Source: Nemopilema nomurai | Taxonomy: Eukaryota > Cnidaria > Scyphozoa > Rhizostomeae > Rhizostomatidae | Length of the DNA stretch: 64,000 nt | NCBI GenBank assembly: GCA_003864495.1 | Contig: ML133443.1 | Span: 2,663,670 to 2,727,669 of the forward strand | Direction of reading: 5' to 3' | In this document: positions 28,401-39,311 of the stretch, piece after piece | Position numbering within the stretch: position 1 is the stretch's first letter | Layout of the letters: each line of letters starts with the position of its first letter | Program-made: the position numbers and the translations under genes | The notes under the pieces: generated by a model | What the model was told of the DNA's origin: nothing | The model's database searches: none | What the model saw: only the letters and a program-made list of their open reading frames with translations

Positions 28401-31400
28401 TAAATGTCGATGGAAGAATTAACCTCTCCTGCTATTGGTGTGAATTTTGCTGTTGAATGGCACAAAGTACTTTAAAAGGCTGATCAACTCCCCATCTCGA
28501 TTACTTCTCACTTACCCTTCAGGACATTGATGCTGCTGGCAAAGTTGATGTGGCTGGTACAACTATCCGTGGTAGTTTGAGCACCTTCAGGTATAAATCA
28601 TTTTATTTCATCCTATTGCACCCTTTTTCAACCTTACAATTTTGCAGAGTTTCAATTTGCACTGTCTTTGTTGCATTTGCAGGCTTCTTAGAAAGCACGT
28701 GATGTTAGAGAGGAGTAGGGCTGTAGAAGGGACTGAGATCGAAAAACTTGGCCTATTGCTTTCTGGACTCCCTGTAGGGCTCTAGAAGCCTGCCTAGCTG
28801 GCGAGGCTGAAGTCTCCTACCAACAGGGTCTTGGTATCGTTTGTCATAAGAAGCCCTAGATAAATAACATTGACGCAGGTTCATTCGTAACATTGGATAA
28901 AAACTCGTTATATAAAGGACACTTTCCAGGGGAATATGCTATTATTCAACGCCTACTTGTGAACATGCTACTACTGCAGATCAGGGGCGTGCCTGTCGGT
29001 ATTTCGGGGAAGAATTAGATTTGTACTTTTGTTATATCCAGCTTAGACACAAAAGGAACCAATACGGTATTAACCCTGTCGGTAAATTTCTCACGTTACA
29101 CCCCCCCCCCTCCCCCACTCAAAAGCCCTTGTGCACGCCACTGCTGCGGATACTGCAACCTTATAGCTTTCAACTGCAAGTTGTAAAGGTTAGCAAGCTA
29201 GCAGATTGCTTAGGCATGTAGTTCAATGGCATTGCCCCAAGTTTCTACCTTTTTCCTAGGCATCATAGTTTTGTCAAGGTAGAATTCTGAGCATTTGCAA
29301 AACTTTGATTTCAATTATGTCTGCTTGATTTCAGTTCTTAAGCAAGGGTAGTTGTTTTATCTAACATCTACTACCATCTACTATCAATTCTGTTCTGTTC
29401 ATTGTAACTATTATTGGAATCATTTTTTTATCGACAGGAATTGGTATGCAATCTAGCCATTAGTTCTTTCACTGAGATATTTCAATGCCTGTAGAAGCAG
29501 ATGCGTATGTTGCTTTCTGAAATATGCATGATTTGAGACGATAATCACTTCCCTGCTTCAGCTACATCACACGTGTGGCTTCTAATGACTGTACAAAAAC
29601 GAGAATACTATTAAATGCAATTCCTTTCTGCGCTTTATCTTAAAAACATAGTTTATCGTTGATTCACTCACAATTTATATTATCTGGTAGACTAGTACTC
29701 CTAGGCGCCTAATAAATGGAGGAGGTTTGGATAAGCAGGGGGGGTCGGAATAAGCAGGGGGGTCGAGAATCAGAGGGAAATCTAATGAGCAGGAGGCTCT
29801 GAATAAGGGGGGAGCTCGATCAGGAATTACAAAAGAGAGAGGTTCCTCATAGGAGCAAGAAAGATTAAAAAAATTAAGAGAATTATTACACCTATGAGTA
29901 TACATTCTAGCATAGCCAATCACAGTACAACTAACTTCTAATCTTTCTCTTTTTTTGCAGCTTTAACATAAGAGTCATCGCCTCTCACATCGGAACAGTA
30001 AACGTAAGCGCTTTGTAAGAAGCAGTCTACGAAATTGCACATCTAGTTTCGAAAGAAGCATCGCATTGGTGGATTAAGGGGAGAGTTTTGTGGGTTTAAT
30101 GGGTGCATTCTTTCATCCACTTTTCGAAACTTTGATACTTCTTGTTGTTCGCAGATTTGTAATATTGCTTTCCTTCAGTCGATTTAACTCGTTTCAAAGT
30201 TTGTAAATATAGGGCCCGCTGTCTCCAATTGTCAAATCACTTGCAAGATGCTCACTTGAAAATTTCAAGAATAGTGCCAATTTTCCTCTTCTGTGTCTGT
30301 TGTATTAGCGGTGCGGGGGCATTCCCCCGACGTTACCGACAAACGAAAGATGGCATCCTCTTCTTCCCACCCATTTGCTATACACTGCTTCTTGATTGCA
30401 CATTATAACATTATAATTGCACATTGTCTATTCTGGAGCAGATCCCGACCGACGATGCTTTCATCAAGACCATCGTGAAAGAAGTACTGATTCCTTCAGC
30501 AAATGGTATAGTCTTTGCTTTAGAAAAATTAGTCGATCCTTCTTTGTCACTGTATATGATTTACAAGTTTAAAGGATTCATAACGCGAATTTGGGGGAAC
30601 TAGAAGCATATGTAGCTTCAGTTTGCTTTTAAGGGCTCCTGACTGCTCTCCACAATGAAAATTCAGTTATAGATCTGATATTTGTCCCTGAAGAGGTAAA
30701 GAAGCATTTATGTGGACTACATCGCCTCTGCATTGCCTGGTGTGTGTGTCTTTTGTCAAGTGACAACAATTCTAGAAGCTAGTTTGCAATCTTTTTCTCC
30801 TTTGAAGAGCGTTACAGAATTATAACTGTGTTATACAATTGTAAGGTAAATGCATACAATGCAAGAGACATTAAAATGCATTACATATGTAATACAAAAC
30901 TCATTTTTACCTACTGTCCCATTTTACACTTTACGTCATCTCGGTTGGTCGAACTGAACCGATTTTCTAAACGTTTTGTGCCTTTCTTTCTAGTGTTTCT
31001 TAAAATTGGATTCCGCCTTCCCATGATTCCATTCGTTGAATTGCGACAGGAAGCGATTACTTTTCATAAGGTACGGTCACCAAAAGCATATATCTTGTGA
31101 CCTTCTTCTTTATAACAATTGAAGTAGAATTACATGTTACTGTGATCAATGCTTTAGTCTATGCTGCAGTCATAAACAGATTGCTGGGTCTCTTAGAGAA
31201 GAAGCAGTTTTAATGATGTATGCCTATGTGCCAACCACCATTTGGCAAATTATTTTAGACACAGCCCATTATTTTACAAATCATTGCCTTTACTGCCTTG
31301 TTTCTTTAGATTCAGTGAGAACCAATCCTAAAAAGAGTTGATTTACAAGTGATGGCATGTCCAACAATTTATTATTAAAATTCTCTGTTGATAAGCAAGA

Positions 31401-31586
31401 CCACCCATCTACTTATTCATTATGATCCCTTCAGGCAATAGACAACTTTGTGACAAATATGGCAATCTCTTGGTCATGAAATCATAGGTTTTCAATTTCG
31501 TCTAAATAACATGATGATATGGTTCTTTCCAGGGTGTCATTCGCATTGGAGTGGATTGCCTGTATGCTCCAAACCTTCTTCTTTGA
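22453..31586 (+). CDS. BPI/LBP-family secreted lipid-binding protein
   Basis: Sixteen exons in phase encode 476 residues, close to the roughly 480 of vertebrate BPI and LBP: 22453-22561, 23158-23257, 24141-24266, 24728-24804, 25079-25169, 25523-25586, 26296-26359, 26773-26864, 27154-27327, 27506-27565, 27855-28022, 28523-28590, 29961-30003, 30442-30505, 30994-31070, 31533-31586. Residues 1-20 are a hydrophobic signal peptide (core LAVLLLAIALA). Two cysteines, C151 (NSCSAH) and C191 (KICKGA), are 40 apart, the spacing of the conserved Cys135-Cys175 disulfide in human BPI. The N-terminal barrel is followed by a central strand region (from about 205) and a second barrel ending in VDCLYAPNLLL. 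The family binds lipids in two apolar pockets; vertebrate BPI and LBP bind bacterial lipopolysaccharide. An LPS role here is inferred from family only. The ATG was chosen because it starts the signal peptide. Confidence 0.93.
24619..24633. repeat. Homopolymer of 15 C
   Basis: An uninterrupted run of C in the intron between BPI/LBP-like exons ending at 24266 and starting at 24728. Its exact length is likely to be uncertain in sequencing. Confidence 0.9.
26001..26020. other. 20-bp perfect palindrome
   Basis: AATATTGATATATCAATATT equals its own reverse complement and sits in a very AT-rich part of the BPI/LBP-like intron between 25586 and 26296. It could extrude as a cruciform. No function is implied by the surroundings. 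Confidence 0.9.
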
Positions 31587-31609
31587 ACAGACACAGATGC
31601 AGCACAAGG

Positions 31610-31615
31610 AATAAA
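31610..31615 (+). terminator. Poly(A) signal AATAAA of the BPI/LBP-like gene
   Basis: AATAAA begins 24 bases after the TGA at 31584-31586. This would give an unusually short 3' UTR, in keeping with the convergent TMEM18 gene ending at 32128. Confidence 0.6.
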
Positions 31616-31776
31616 AATATCAGTGCAACTGGACTGAATATTTCTAATTGATATTGTGATTTGAAATGGATAATTATTCTACCAATTTTTACATTAATCC
31701 CAATCATTTGACAAAAGATTAATTATATGTAATGTGTATGAAACAGTGAAATGAAAGAAGCAGTAACTTTTTGACC

Positions 31777-31836
31777 AAATTTCTCATCATTCCAGTTTCT
31801 TTTTGCAAATTTCTCATCATTCCAGTTTCTTTTTGC
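31777..31836. repeat. 30-bp exact tandem duplication
   Basis: A 30-bp segment beginning AAATTTCTCATCATTCCAGT and ending CTTTTTGC occurs at 31777-31806 and again at 31807-31836 without differences, which suggests a recent slippage event between the two convergent genes. Confidence 0.95.
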
Positions 31837-32127
31837 ATCTCTAATTGACACAGGGCTGTGCTAAATTTGATTCAGTAAGGTGGTACAATGAGTCAATGAG
31901 AGTCAAGGGAAACTCTCTATCAATTGAAGTTCTTTGTAGGAATAAGCAACAAATAAATCTTTATCTGTAAGTATAACTCTCTACGTGAGAGCTTTTGCAT
32001 GTCTTTGATAACAAGTGGTTTCTTCTACAGTCACAGTTTTTGCTTTCATAATAAATATTTTTCATTGTCCATGCATTAAAATAATAAATCTATACAAAAC
32101 ATGTTAGCAATCTAAAGCCTATCAATA

Positions 32128-33949
32128 CTAATCCTTCTTGTTTTTTGAGCTTGATTCTTCCTCTGTTGATTCTGTGACTTTCAATAGCTGTCTCCTTTTT
32201 GTTTTTATTAGAAGACTTCCAACTTCAAGAAGCCAAATAACCTAGATATAGAAAAGAATAAGCATTTAATAAATGCTGCTCAAAGAGTGATAAAAGTACA
32301 GATATAAATCAGAGAAATTTTGACAAAAATACACAATTTAAAAATAGAACAAAAAATTTCAATATTCTTTTAGATGTAAGGTATCATGAAGGTTAACTGA
32401 TCTCTTTACTTGAGCATTAAAGATACCTTGAAAAAGATACCTTGATACTTTCAACTTGACTTGCAAACTTGTTTGAAACTAAGTATGTATTAAGCTAAAA
32501 TAACATACAAAGTAGTGCATTGTTAATTCAATGCTGATAAATAGAATATGTTTTCAGTTAAAACATAAGAAAAACATTATGTATACATACCACTAAAACC
32601 AGACAATTGAGCATTATTGGTCCTGAGAAGGTTACCATGATAAAAAGACCATGTGAATCAAAGTACTGTTCTTTAGCAAAGGTTCTAGAAATACAAGGAA
32701 ATAAATCAGGATTAACTGCCAGCGGACATCTACAGCCAAAGCTCGCAAAACAAGAAGATCTGGGAGCAAAATGCATTCTGATAAATATTGCGACATGAAA
32801 AATCAGTATCAAACAAATAAATCAGGATTTGAATAATAAATTTTACATACCTCCAGTGTTTTGCACCAAATTCATTTATTTTTTCAGATGACAAAGCTAA
32901 AGCACCTGCAAATATTTTTCAAACATGAGGAAACATGGAAAAACAGTTTCCTCAATGATGTCATTTTTTGCTCAGCAGTTGAAAAAAATACCTAATATAT
33001 GGCTATGGTACAAAAAATACTTAATTTATGGCCATGATTACAACATTTTCTGCATGAAAAATATTCACAATCCATAAAAAGCACATACAATAACTTGTGA
33101 TAGCACTAGAGAGTGATTTTGTAGAAAGTTGATTTGACTTTTAAAAAACAAGATAGTCCTCTTGGAAAAGCAATATTTTTATGCAAGCATGTTGCCTATA
33201 CTTCACCTAGCAGTTTTTCAGAAAATTATTGCAAAGGGAATCTCAATAGAAATTGAAACTTATTTTTCTTGTAACCTTTACTATATATAACATTTAAATC
33301 ATTAGAAGTAATGACTTACATAAACAGCAAAAGACTGAAAGTTGCAGAGTTGTATATTTTCTTGTTGAAACAATGCCAATAAAACAAATGAGATGAAACA
33401 AGATTAGGGCAAGCAGCCAACTTTCCTTCCAGTTAATCTGAAATGATAATATCAAATTGGATTGAATTTATCAAATTTGATTATAATTTGAATATAAGTA
33501 GGTATAATACAAGTAGATATTTTCATCTTTTGATATTTGTTCGTAGATATTTGTAAAATAAGCCGAATGACTTTAAAATAACTGGGCATTTTGAACACCG
33601 TTTAGCAGTTTAAAAATCAACTGCACTATTCACACTAGCACTGTTAAAAGCCTCTTTAAGCTAAAATTGTTTTATCAAACTTATTTACCCTTAGATACAC
33701 TTACATTATTCAAAACATATAAGCTCGCTTTATCTTTTAACAAATCAGCGTCTAGGTCAGTCACCTTCATCCCCTTTTCTAGACAATGGAAACTATTATC
33801 TTCATTGTTGTACGAACAACATCGACTGTTATTGTTTTTGCAATGTGCTCAATATGCTTAGTATGGCGCATACCTACCGCGAAAACAAAATCCATTAAGT
33901 CGGTTATCTGTCCTTCCTTTATCCAAGACACATCATCTCGAGAACCCAT
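32128..33949 (-). CDS. TMEM18: TMEM18 (transmembrane protein 18)
   Basis: Five exons on the minus strand, in transcript order 33949-33878, 33437-33320, 32905-32851, 32684-32591 and 32241-32128, encode 150 residues; human TMEM18 has 140. The family signature KEQYFDSHGLFI lies at about residues 86-97, matching human KYQYFDSRGMFI, and is preceded by KINEFGAKHWR. Hydrophobic segments lie near 30-50, 56-68 and 95-120. The C-terminus is charged and ends in Lys-Asn-Lys-Lys-Asp, as expected for the lysine-rich tail. Family knowledge: a small protein of the inner nuclear membrane, linked in humans to obesity, with reported chromatin binding through its tail. The ATG at 33949 gives an N-terminus ending in FVFA before the exon junction. 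The donor of exon 1 must be GCG/GTAGGT, because the GTATGC four bases further on would create an in-frame stop. Confidence 0.96.
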
Positions 33950-34520
33950 CCTGTGAGATAAATTCTCGTTAAATTTCGACAGTTAAGTTCCTTTCAGTCA
34001 AAGCTGTGATTCAGTGTCCACCATTGACCGAATGATTCTACGCGAGGCTCACTTGCAGCCGAGGCTGCAGGTTGTTGGGTTTTGTGTTGCTAAGAAAATA
34101 TCACTTTGTCAAACAAAAGTCGACAGAAATCAAAACCTGCCCTGGATGAAATGCCATGGCATTGACAACAAATGGCAAATTTTCATTGCAAAACAATTTT
34201 AGGAAATTCGTTGTAAACTTTTCAATCGAACTTTGGTTTAAAATCGTTTTTCGCCACGTATGCAGAGGTAAGTTTGGCAAGTATCGGCACTGGTACCGTT
34301 TTGTTAATGTTGATACATCGTGGTGGGAGGAAAGGGAAGAAAATCTGGCACTTCTAGAAAGATATATAAATGTATATATTTGTGTAAAAATGTCACAATT
34401 AATTTATGATATGTGCTAATTGAAGGAAATTAAATCAAGGTAGCAGTGTGGAGCATAAGGGCTACGCTTTAGAAATCGTCAAAGAAAAGACATAGTTAGG
34501 ACAGCCGGTATAGGAAAACA
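33950..34520. promoter_or_regulatory. Probable shared divergent promoter region
   Basis: The 571 bp between the TMEM18 ATG (minus strand) and the ATG of the unknown membrane-protein gene (plus strand) is the only room for both 5' UTRs and core promoters. I see no clear TATA box or CpG-rich block and no gene. The shared-promoter idea rests on layout alone. Confidence 0.4.
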
Positions 34521-37148
34521 ATGGCTTTAGAATGGCACAATCTTCTTAGTTTTCCTGAATATGCTGACAAAAATCTCACAGAAAGCTTACAGAAAGGTAG
34601 AACATTCTGTGAGATGTGAGTTTTTTGTGATTTTATTCTTTGGGGGTGTCTAACTCGCTAAACGATGCCAAGCAGCTATCCAATTGCTGATAAGTTAATA
34701 TAGGGCGCTGAGAAGTTCTCTTGTAATTAGATTTCAAGTTCTTCTTCTATACTATTAACTAATTCTGTGCAAAAAGTGATTTTATTTCATTATGTCTCAA
34801 TGATTAGTTATTTGAAGAAGCTTTATCCTCTTTAGCAGATTGTTCACGATGGTTGCCAACACGACCACTAACAGCATCAAGACCTACAACTGGGCATCTG
34901 TGCAACTCAATCTCATAATGCTCCCAGTTGGTCTCTCATTGCTCTTGATTGTCAGTTTGTCTGCCTGCATATGCCACTGGCTAAGGTAATCTGCTATAAT
35001 TTTCTATTGCTTTAAAGTCATTTGTCTGTTATTTTTTCAATGGCATTAATGCTACAAAGATTCTATTTCATCTGTGACCCAGTAAATTTTATATCTATCT
35101 ATTAGTATGGTACATTACCTACAAAGTATTTCTACAAGTGAGGTTAACGATATAATTAAAATTTGTAATGCGAGCAGATTAGCCTTTTACATACCCCTTG
35201 TGCAATATTTGTCTAGACTTGAATGAAGGGAGATTTCTCTTGCTTTCGCAGTTTTTAAAATTCCATCTCCATCTTTGTTGCTCCTTTCCTGGAGCACAAT
35301 TCTCCCAGATCTTTAGATGCAAACAATGATTTTATTTCTGGCTTGCAAATTGTCTAATATAGTATAGAGTGCCTAAAAGGCTTAAGGGGAAACAAAATCC
35401 ATAAAGCATTTTACAACTGGGGTATTTGCATAGAAGATATACCTAGAAAGGACAATATGTTCAGTAGATAATGCAGAAAATATTTAGCTTGAAGTTATTG
35501 AACATTTATTGCTCAGTTTTTATGATAATCATCTACTCTTAAAACATAATTCTTGCTTCTGGATACTAGACATTTCAAAATTTTAAGTTGACTACTTACT
35601 AATGACTACTGAATTTTCTGCAATTTTAAATGGAGTGATTCAATTACACCTTTCCAATTTATCTTACCTGATCCTTTTGTTTACATGCCAATTTGAAGTT
35701 TGTTGTACAAAATGCAGCTCATTGTTTATCAATTAGCAGTGGAAACCTTGCTTCAATTATTAATCACCCTTGTGTAATTTACAATTTTTTTAGCAGTGGT
35801 ATTTTATGTTTACCTGTTCTAAAAATTGCTTTGTAATTGAAACAGCTGGGTTTTTGTTAGGTACCTATTTTCTTATATTGAAAAGCCTTCACTATGCAAG
35901 TCACTATCAAGATCTAGCTTTGTAGGAACGGATAATGCAGAAGATATCTCTTTACCAAGCTTCTGTCAAAACCACTAGACAGTAATTTAGCTGCCCTAAA
36001 CCCTCGACAGTACTGCTGGTTTGAGTCCAGCTTGATTAGCAGTTGTTTGTCTTTTCCAACTAGCCGCAGTTTGTAATTAAAACCCTTTCTTAGTTTCGTC
36101 TAATGGCTCCCTGGCAGGTTTCCCTGTTTAATTATTTACGAGAAATTCAGAATAAGCAGATAGTATAACTTTTCTCAATGGACTTAAAGAGCATATTGTT
36201 TCTACACCGAAGTGAAACTTGTTTTGCTGTTTGCCCTGCCAGATAGAAATATGGAGAGATTCCTTTAAAAGTTTAGATACCCGGGACATATGTCCCCTTA
36301 TGCATGCAGGTACGAACTGCAAACTTTTTAGCGCCCCCGCACTTTCACAGTGATTTGAATACTCAAGATTAAAGCAGGAACCTCTGCAAACCCAGGCAAC
36401 TGTGTCACACAGTACAGGCTAGTAATGTACTGTACCCACTTTGCCGCGTGCTTTTTACCGAAGTTGGTTACGTTAGAGTGTGGAACTTCCTATAAATGTT
36501 GCTCTACTTTGCATCTGCAGAAAAAGGCGGCTAAAAGTCATGGCCAGAAAACGCCGACATCAGCAAAGGACTGGGAAGGTCAACGGAAACACAGAAAGAG
36601 TGACCAGTTTCGCTTACTTTGAGACCTCGCCCACCCGGACTACCCAAGTCACTGCAAAGGACCGCTCTCTGTCACCAACACACCCAGCAACACTTCGAAA
36701 AGAAAAAATCAGGAAGAAGAAGAAGAAACTGACACACTCTGTCATTATTGAAAATGGACATAAAGTGGAAGATTTGAGTACCAAGGGAAATGCTTCCAAT
36801 ACAGGCATTCGTATGAATAGTGGTGGAATGAAAACGCGGAATGGCCGAATCGCGCCAGAAAGACGTGCGTCAGGGATTCCAGTGCTAATTAGGCCCAATA
36901 CTAAGGGCAAAAGGAGGACGTCAGTTAGAAGTGGTAGTTCGTCGCCAATCAACAGATTAGCAGATGAGCGGAGACCCCATACTGTAGACACTAGTAAGCC
37001 ATACACCATTGACATGGACACGGTAAAAACGCCGGCCAAGGATCGTCGCAAATGGGTCGTTCCGGATACGCCTAGGGTCGAGTACGATCACAAGGGGAGT
37101 CTTCGTCTTCCTCCTCTTTCTGAATTACGGACAGCAAATACAGCGTGA
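34521..37148 (+). CDS. Unrecognised single-pass membrane protein with basic cytoplasmic tail
   Basis: Three exons in phase, 34521-34615, 34839-34985 and 36521-37148, encode 289 residues. I do not recognise the family. There is no N-terminal signal peptide. Residues 1-53 are polar with two N-glycosylation sequons (N18-L-T, N39-T-T). One hydrophobic segment at about 55-79 (LIMLPVGLSLLLIVSLSACI) is followed at once by RKRRLKVMARKRR, so by the positive-inside rule the N-terminus is outside and the C-terminus inside (type III). The tail (81-289) is disordered-looking and very basic, with a lysine cluster (KIRKKKKKLTHS), many Ser/Thr-Pro or Arg-x-Ser sites and a few PxxP-like pieces (VVPDTP, LRLPPLSEL). 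The exon 2 acceptor is TTTAGCAG, so inclusion of one extra codon is possible. An adaptor or signalling tail is a guess from composition. The gene shares its upstream region with TMEM18. Confidence 0.7.
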
Positions 37149-37590
37149 GCAATGGCCTAAATGTGAGGATAGGGCTGTTCGTATTACTGATACGAAAGAG
37201 TACATCCATGCTCCTACTTGCATGTGTAAAAGAATGCACGGAACGAAGCTGCAATTATGACACTTTGATCACGTGTCTGTATTTCTGGCACTACAAAAAG
37301 CGAGACGTCTACCGAGAATTCAGCCCAGATTTTCAATCTTTCAGCAGTCTTTCCTTCAAAGCTTTACAAAAACAAGGTTGTCTTTAGGCCTACTAAAAGC
37401 TTCTGATACAGTTAACTGTTCATCGTGTGTATGACATAGATTGGTATATGATCTAAATTAGACTTTAAATCTCATTCAAATCCCTTGATCTACGTTAAGC
37501 GTGGAATTCATGCTATAAGATTTCATTCCATTGAAATGCCTTCTTGTGGAGGTATCGATCATTGCATGCATTAAATGTTTGCATTCTCTC

Positions 37591-37596
37591 AATAAA
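37591..37596 (+). terminator. Likely poly(A) signal AATAAA
   Basis: AATAAA about 440 bases after the TGA at 37146-37148 of the unknown membrane-protein gene, on the same strand and the first standard hexamer I noticed downstream. Confidence 0.45.
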
Positions 37597-38434
37597 TTAG
37601 ACGTGATGAAACGAGGTTTGGGTCATTGCTGGGTCTGCTATAAGTGCCAATACCTATCCACTGCATTCGTTTCCTAACATGCAATCCTACTAGTCGTTGC
37701 ATTTAAATATTGATATTGTAGCTCTTTAATCAAAACGATCTTGTTAGCAGCTTGTAAATACGGCTTCAATTCCCCCAATTACGCAAAATGTTAATCATTT
37801 TATTAAATTGTTCAATTGTTTACCTCAGTGTACAGTGGTATAAATTTTTATAGCCAATTTTCATTGAAATTTTATTGTCTATAAGATAAATATATACTTT
37901 ATATAGAATATTAACCTGTTGATTATACGATTTCATAACATGCACTTGAAAGTTAGATGTGTACACAACGGAGTTGTAAGTAGAAAACATAGGTTGGTAG
38001 TGTTAATTTGCAAACGAACATATCTATTCACATGCTATCAGCCTTTATACACTTTCCTGTAATTCTGTACGCAGACTTTATTTGGTTGCATGCCTTCTAT
38101 GCACGAAGAAGTAATTATGTCGAGATAATTATTACAAAATAGCACGGGATAACGGAAGAAGAACTTTCACTTGCCTAAGTTTAATCGATGATATTTGAAC
38201 AGATGTTTCTTATAATACCTGGGAACTCTGGTGCAAAGGTTTCTCTTTATAAACGGATAAGTAAATTTTTTTGTAAGGCTGTTTTCCAAAACTTTTTGGC
38301 GTGATTGGCGTGTGCATATAAGTAGCTCTAGATCTGTAAGCTAGCGTATGAGCCATTTCGTAGGTAGCTTTTAAGGTGAGTTTCTCAGGTCATGTGACTG
38401 TTGCACAGATGTCGTGTACGATTATGTTCACCGA

Positions 38435-38466
38435 TTGAATGAATGAATGAATGAATGAATGAATGA
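38435..38466. repeat. (AATG)n microsatellite
   Basis: About eight uninterrupted copies of the tetranucleotide, ending in GAGTGG. Intergenic, between the unknown membrane-protein gene and the SLC35F-like gene. Confidence 0.9.
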
Positions 38467-39311
38467 GTGGAATTTAATACGATTGTTTTTACATGCAATG
38501 TGATATGTGTATATAAATGATTTCAATTAAAAGATTGAGCGATTCGCACTGATTCAAATGGTGTGTCTGTTTTTTCGATACAATAATCCTTCCTCAAGTG
38601 GTTAGCTTCACAGAGCTTTTGTCACTATAGATGATCTGATCTGTCAACTCATTTGATTTTCTCTACCCCTGAAGAAGTGACTTTTCAAAGATGCTGTGTA
38701 AATATATATTCCCCGTGTTTCAGAAGCGTCATTGTCCTGCTTGCTCAAAATACAAAGTCAAAGGCTATATGAATTTTCGAAAGAAGCCGCTTTCGGACGG
38801 GACGTCATTCTCTCTATGGCTAACATTTTAAAAGACAGATACACTCCCAACGATGAAACTTTCGAATATTCAATTTGTTATTTTTTACAGAATAGCAACT
38901 ATAGATGCTTAAGCTTTTGACAGAAAGTTAATTTTCTCTAATTCAAATATTCATTTCCGCAGGTTTTTTTTATGTTGTTCGTCAAGAGACATGCAGACAT
39001 AATGGATTGGCCAATTTTGTTGCTATTTCATTGAATGTCATAAGGCATCAAATGTCACTCCTTCACTTGTTAGACAGGTTGCTATGGTTCCATACAAAGA
39101 GAACCTATAACCTTTGTCCTTTCTATGGTTAAAACTCAATATAAGATTAAGCGCAGTCAATTTGAGTGTCAAAAAACAAAGTCCCTTTTCAAGCCGCTTG
39201 ACCTCGTTCGAAGTACCACTGAGAGGTTTCCCAAATATGGCCCCCTCGGAGTTCTTTTGAATGATCAACCCAACAGCTGTGTGAAAAATTCTTGCTTGAC
39301 TCCAACCAGAA

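Larger units (their letters stand above)
31587..32127. other. Convergent spacer between BPI/LBP-like gene and TMEM18
   Basis: A 541-bp gap that must hold both 3' UTRs. It contains the BPI/LBP-like AATAAA at 31610 and the 30-bp duplication at 31777-31836. I found no standard AATAAA for TMEM18 on the minus strand here. Confidence 0.6.
37149..39311. other. 3' UTR of the unknown gene and intergenic spacer
   Basis: Contains a likely poly(A) signal at 37591 and the (AATG)n microsatellite near 38435. No protein-coding exon could be tied to either neighbour. Part of the right end probably holds the 5' UTR and promoter of the SLC35F-like gene. Confidence 0.45.

Noticed and set aside
36614..37051. 145-codon minus-strand frame with hydrophobic runs
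   Set aside because: It lies opposite the long basic exon of the unknown membrane-protein gene; its Phe runs are the complement of the lysine cluster.
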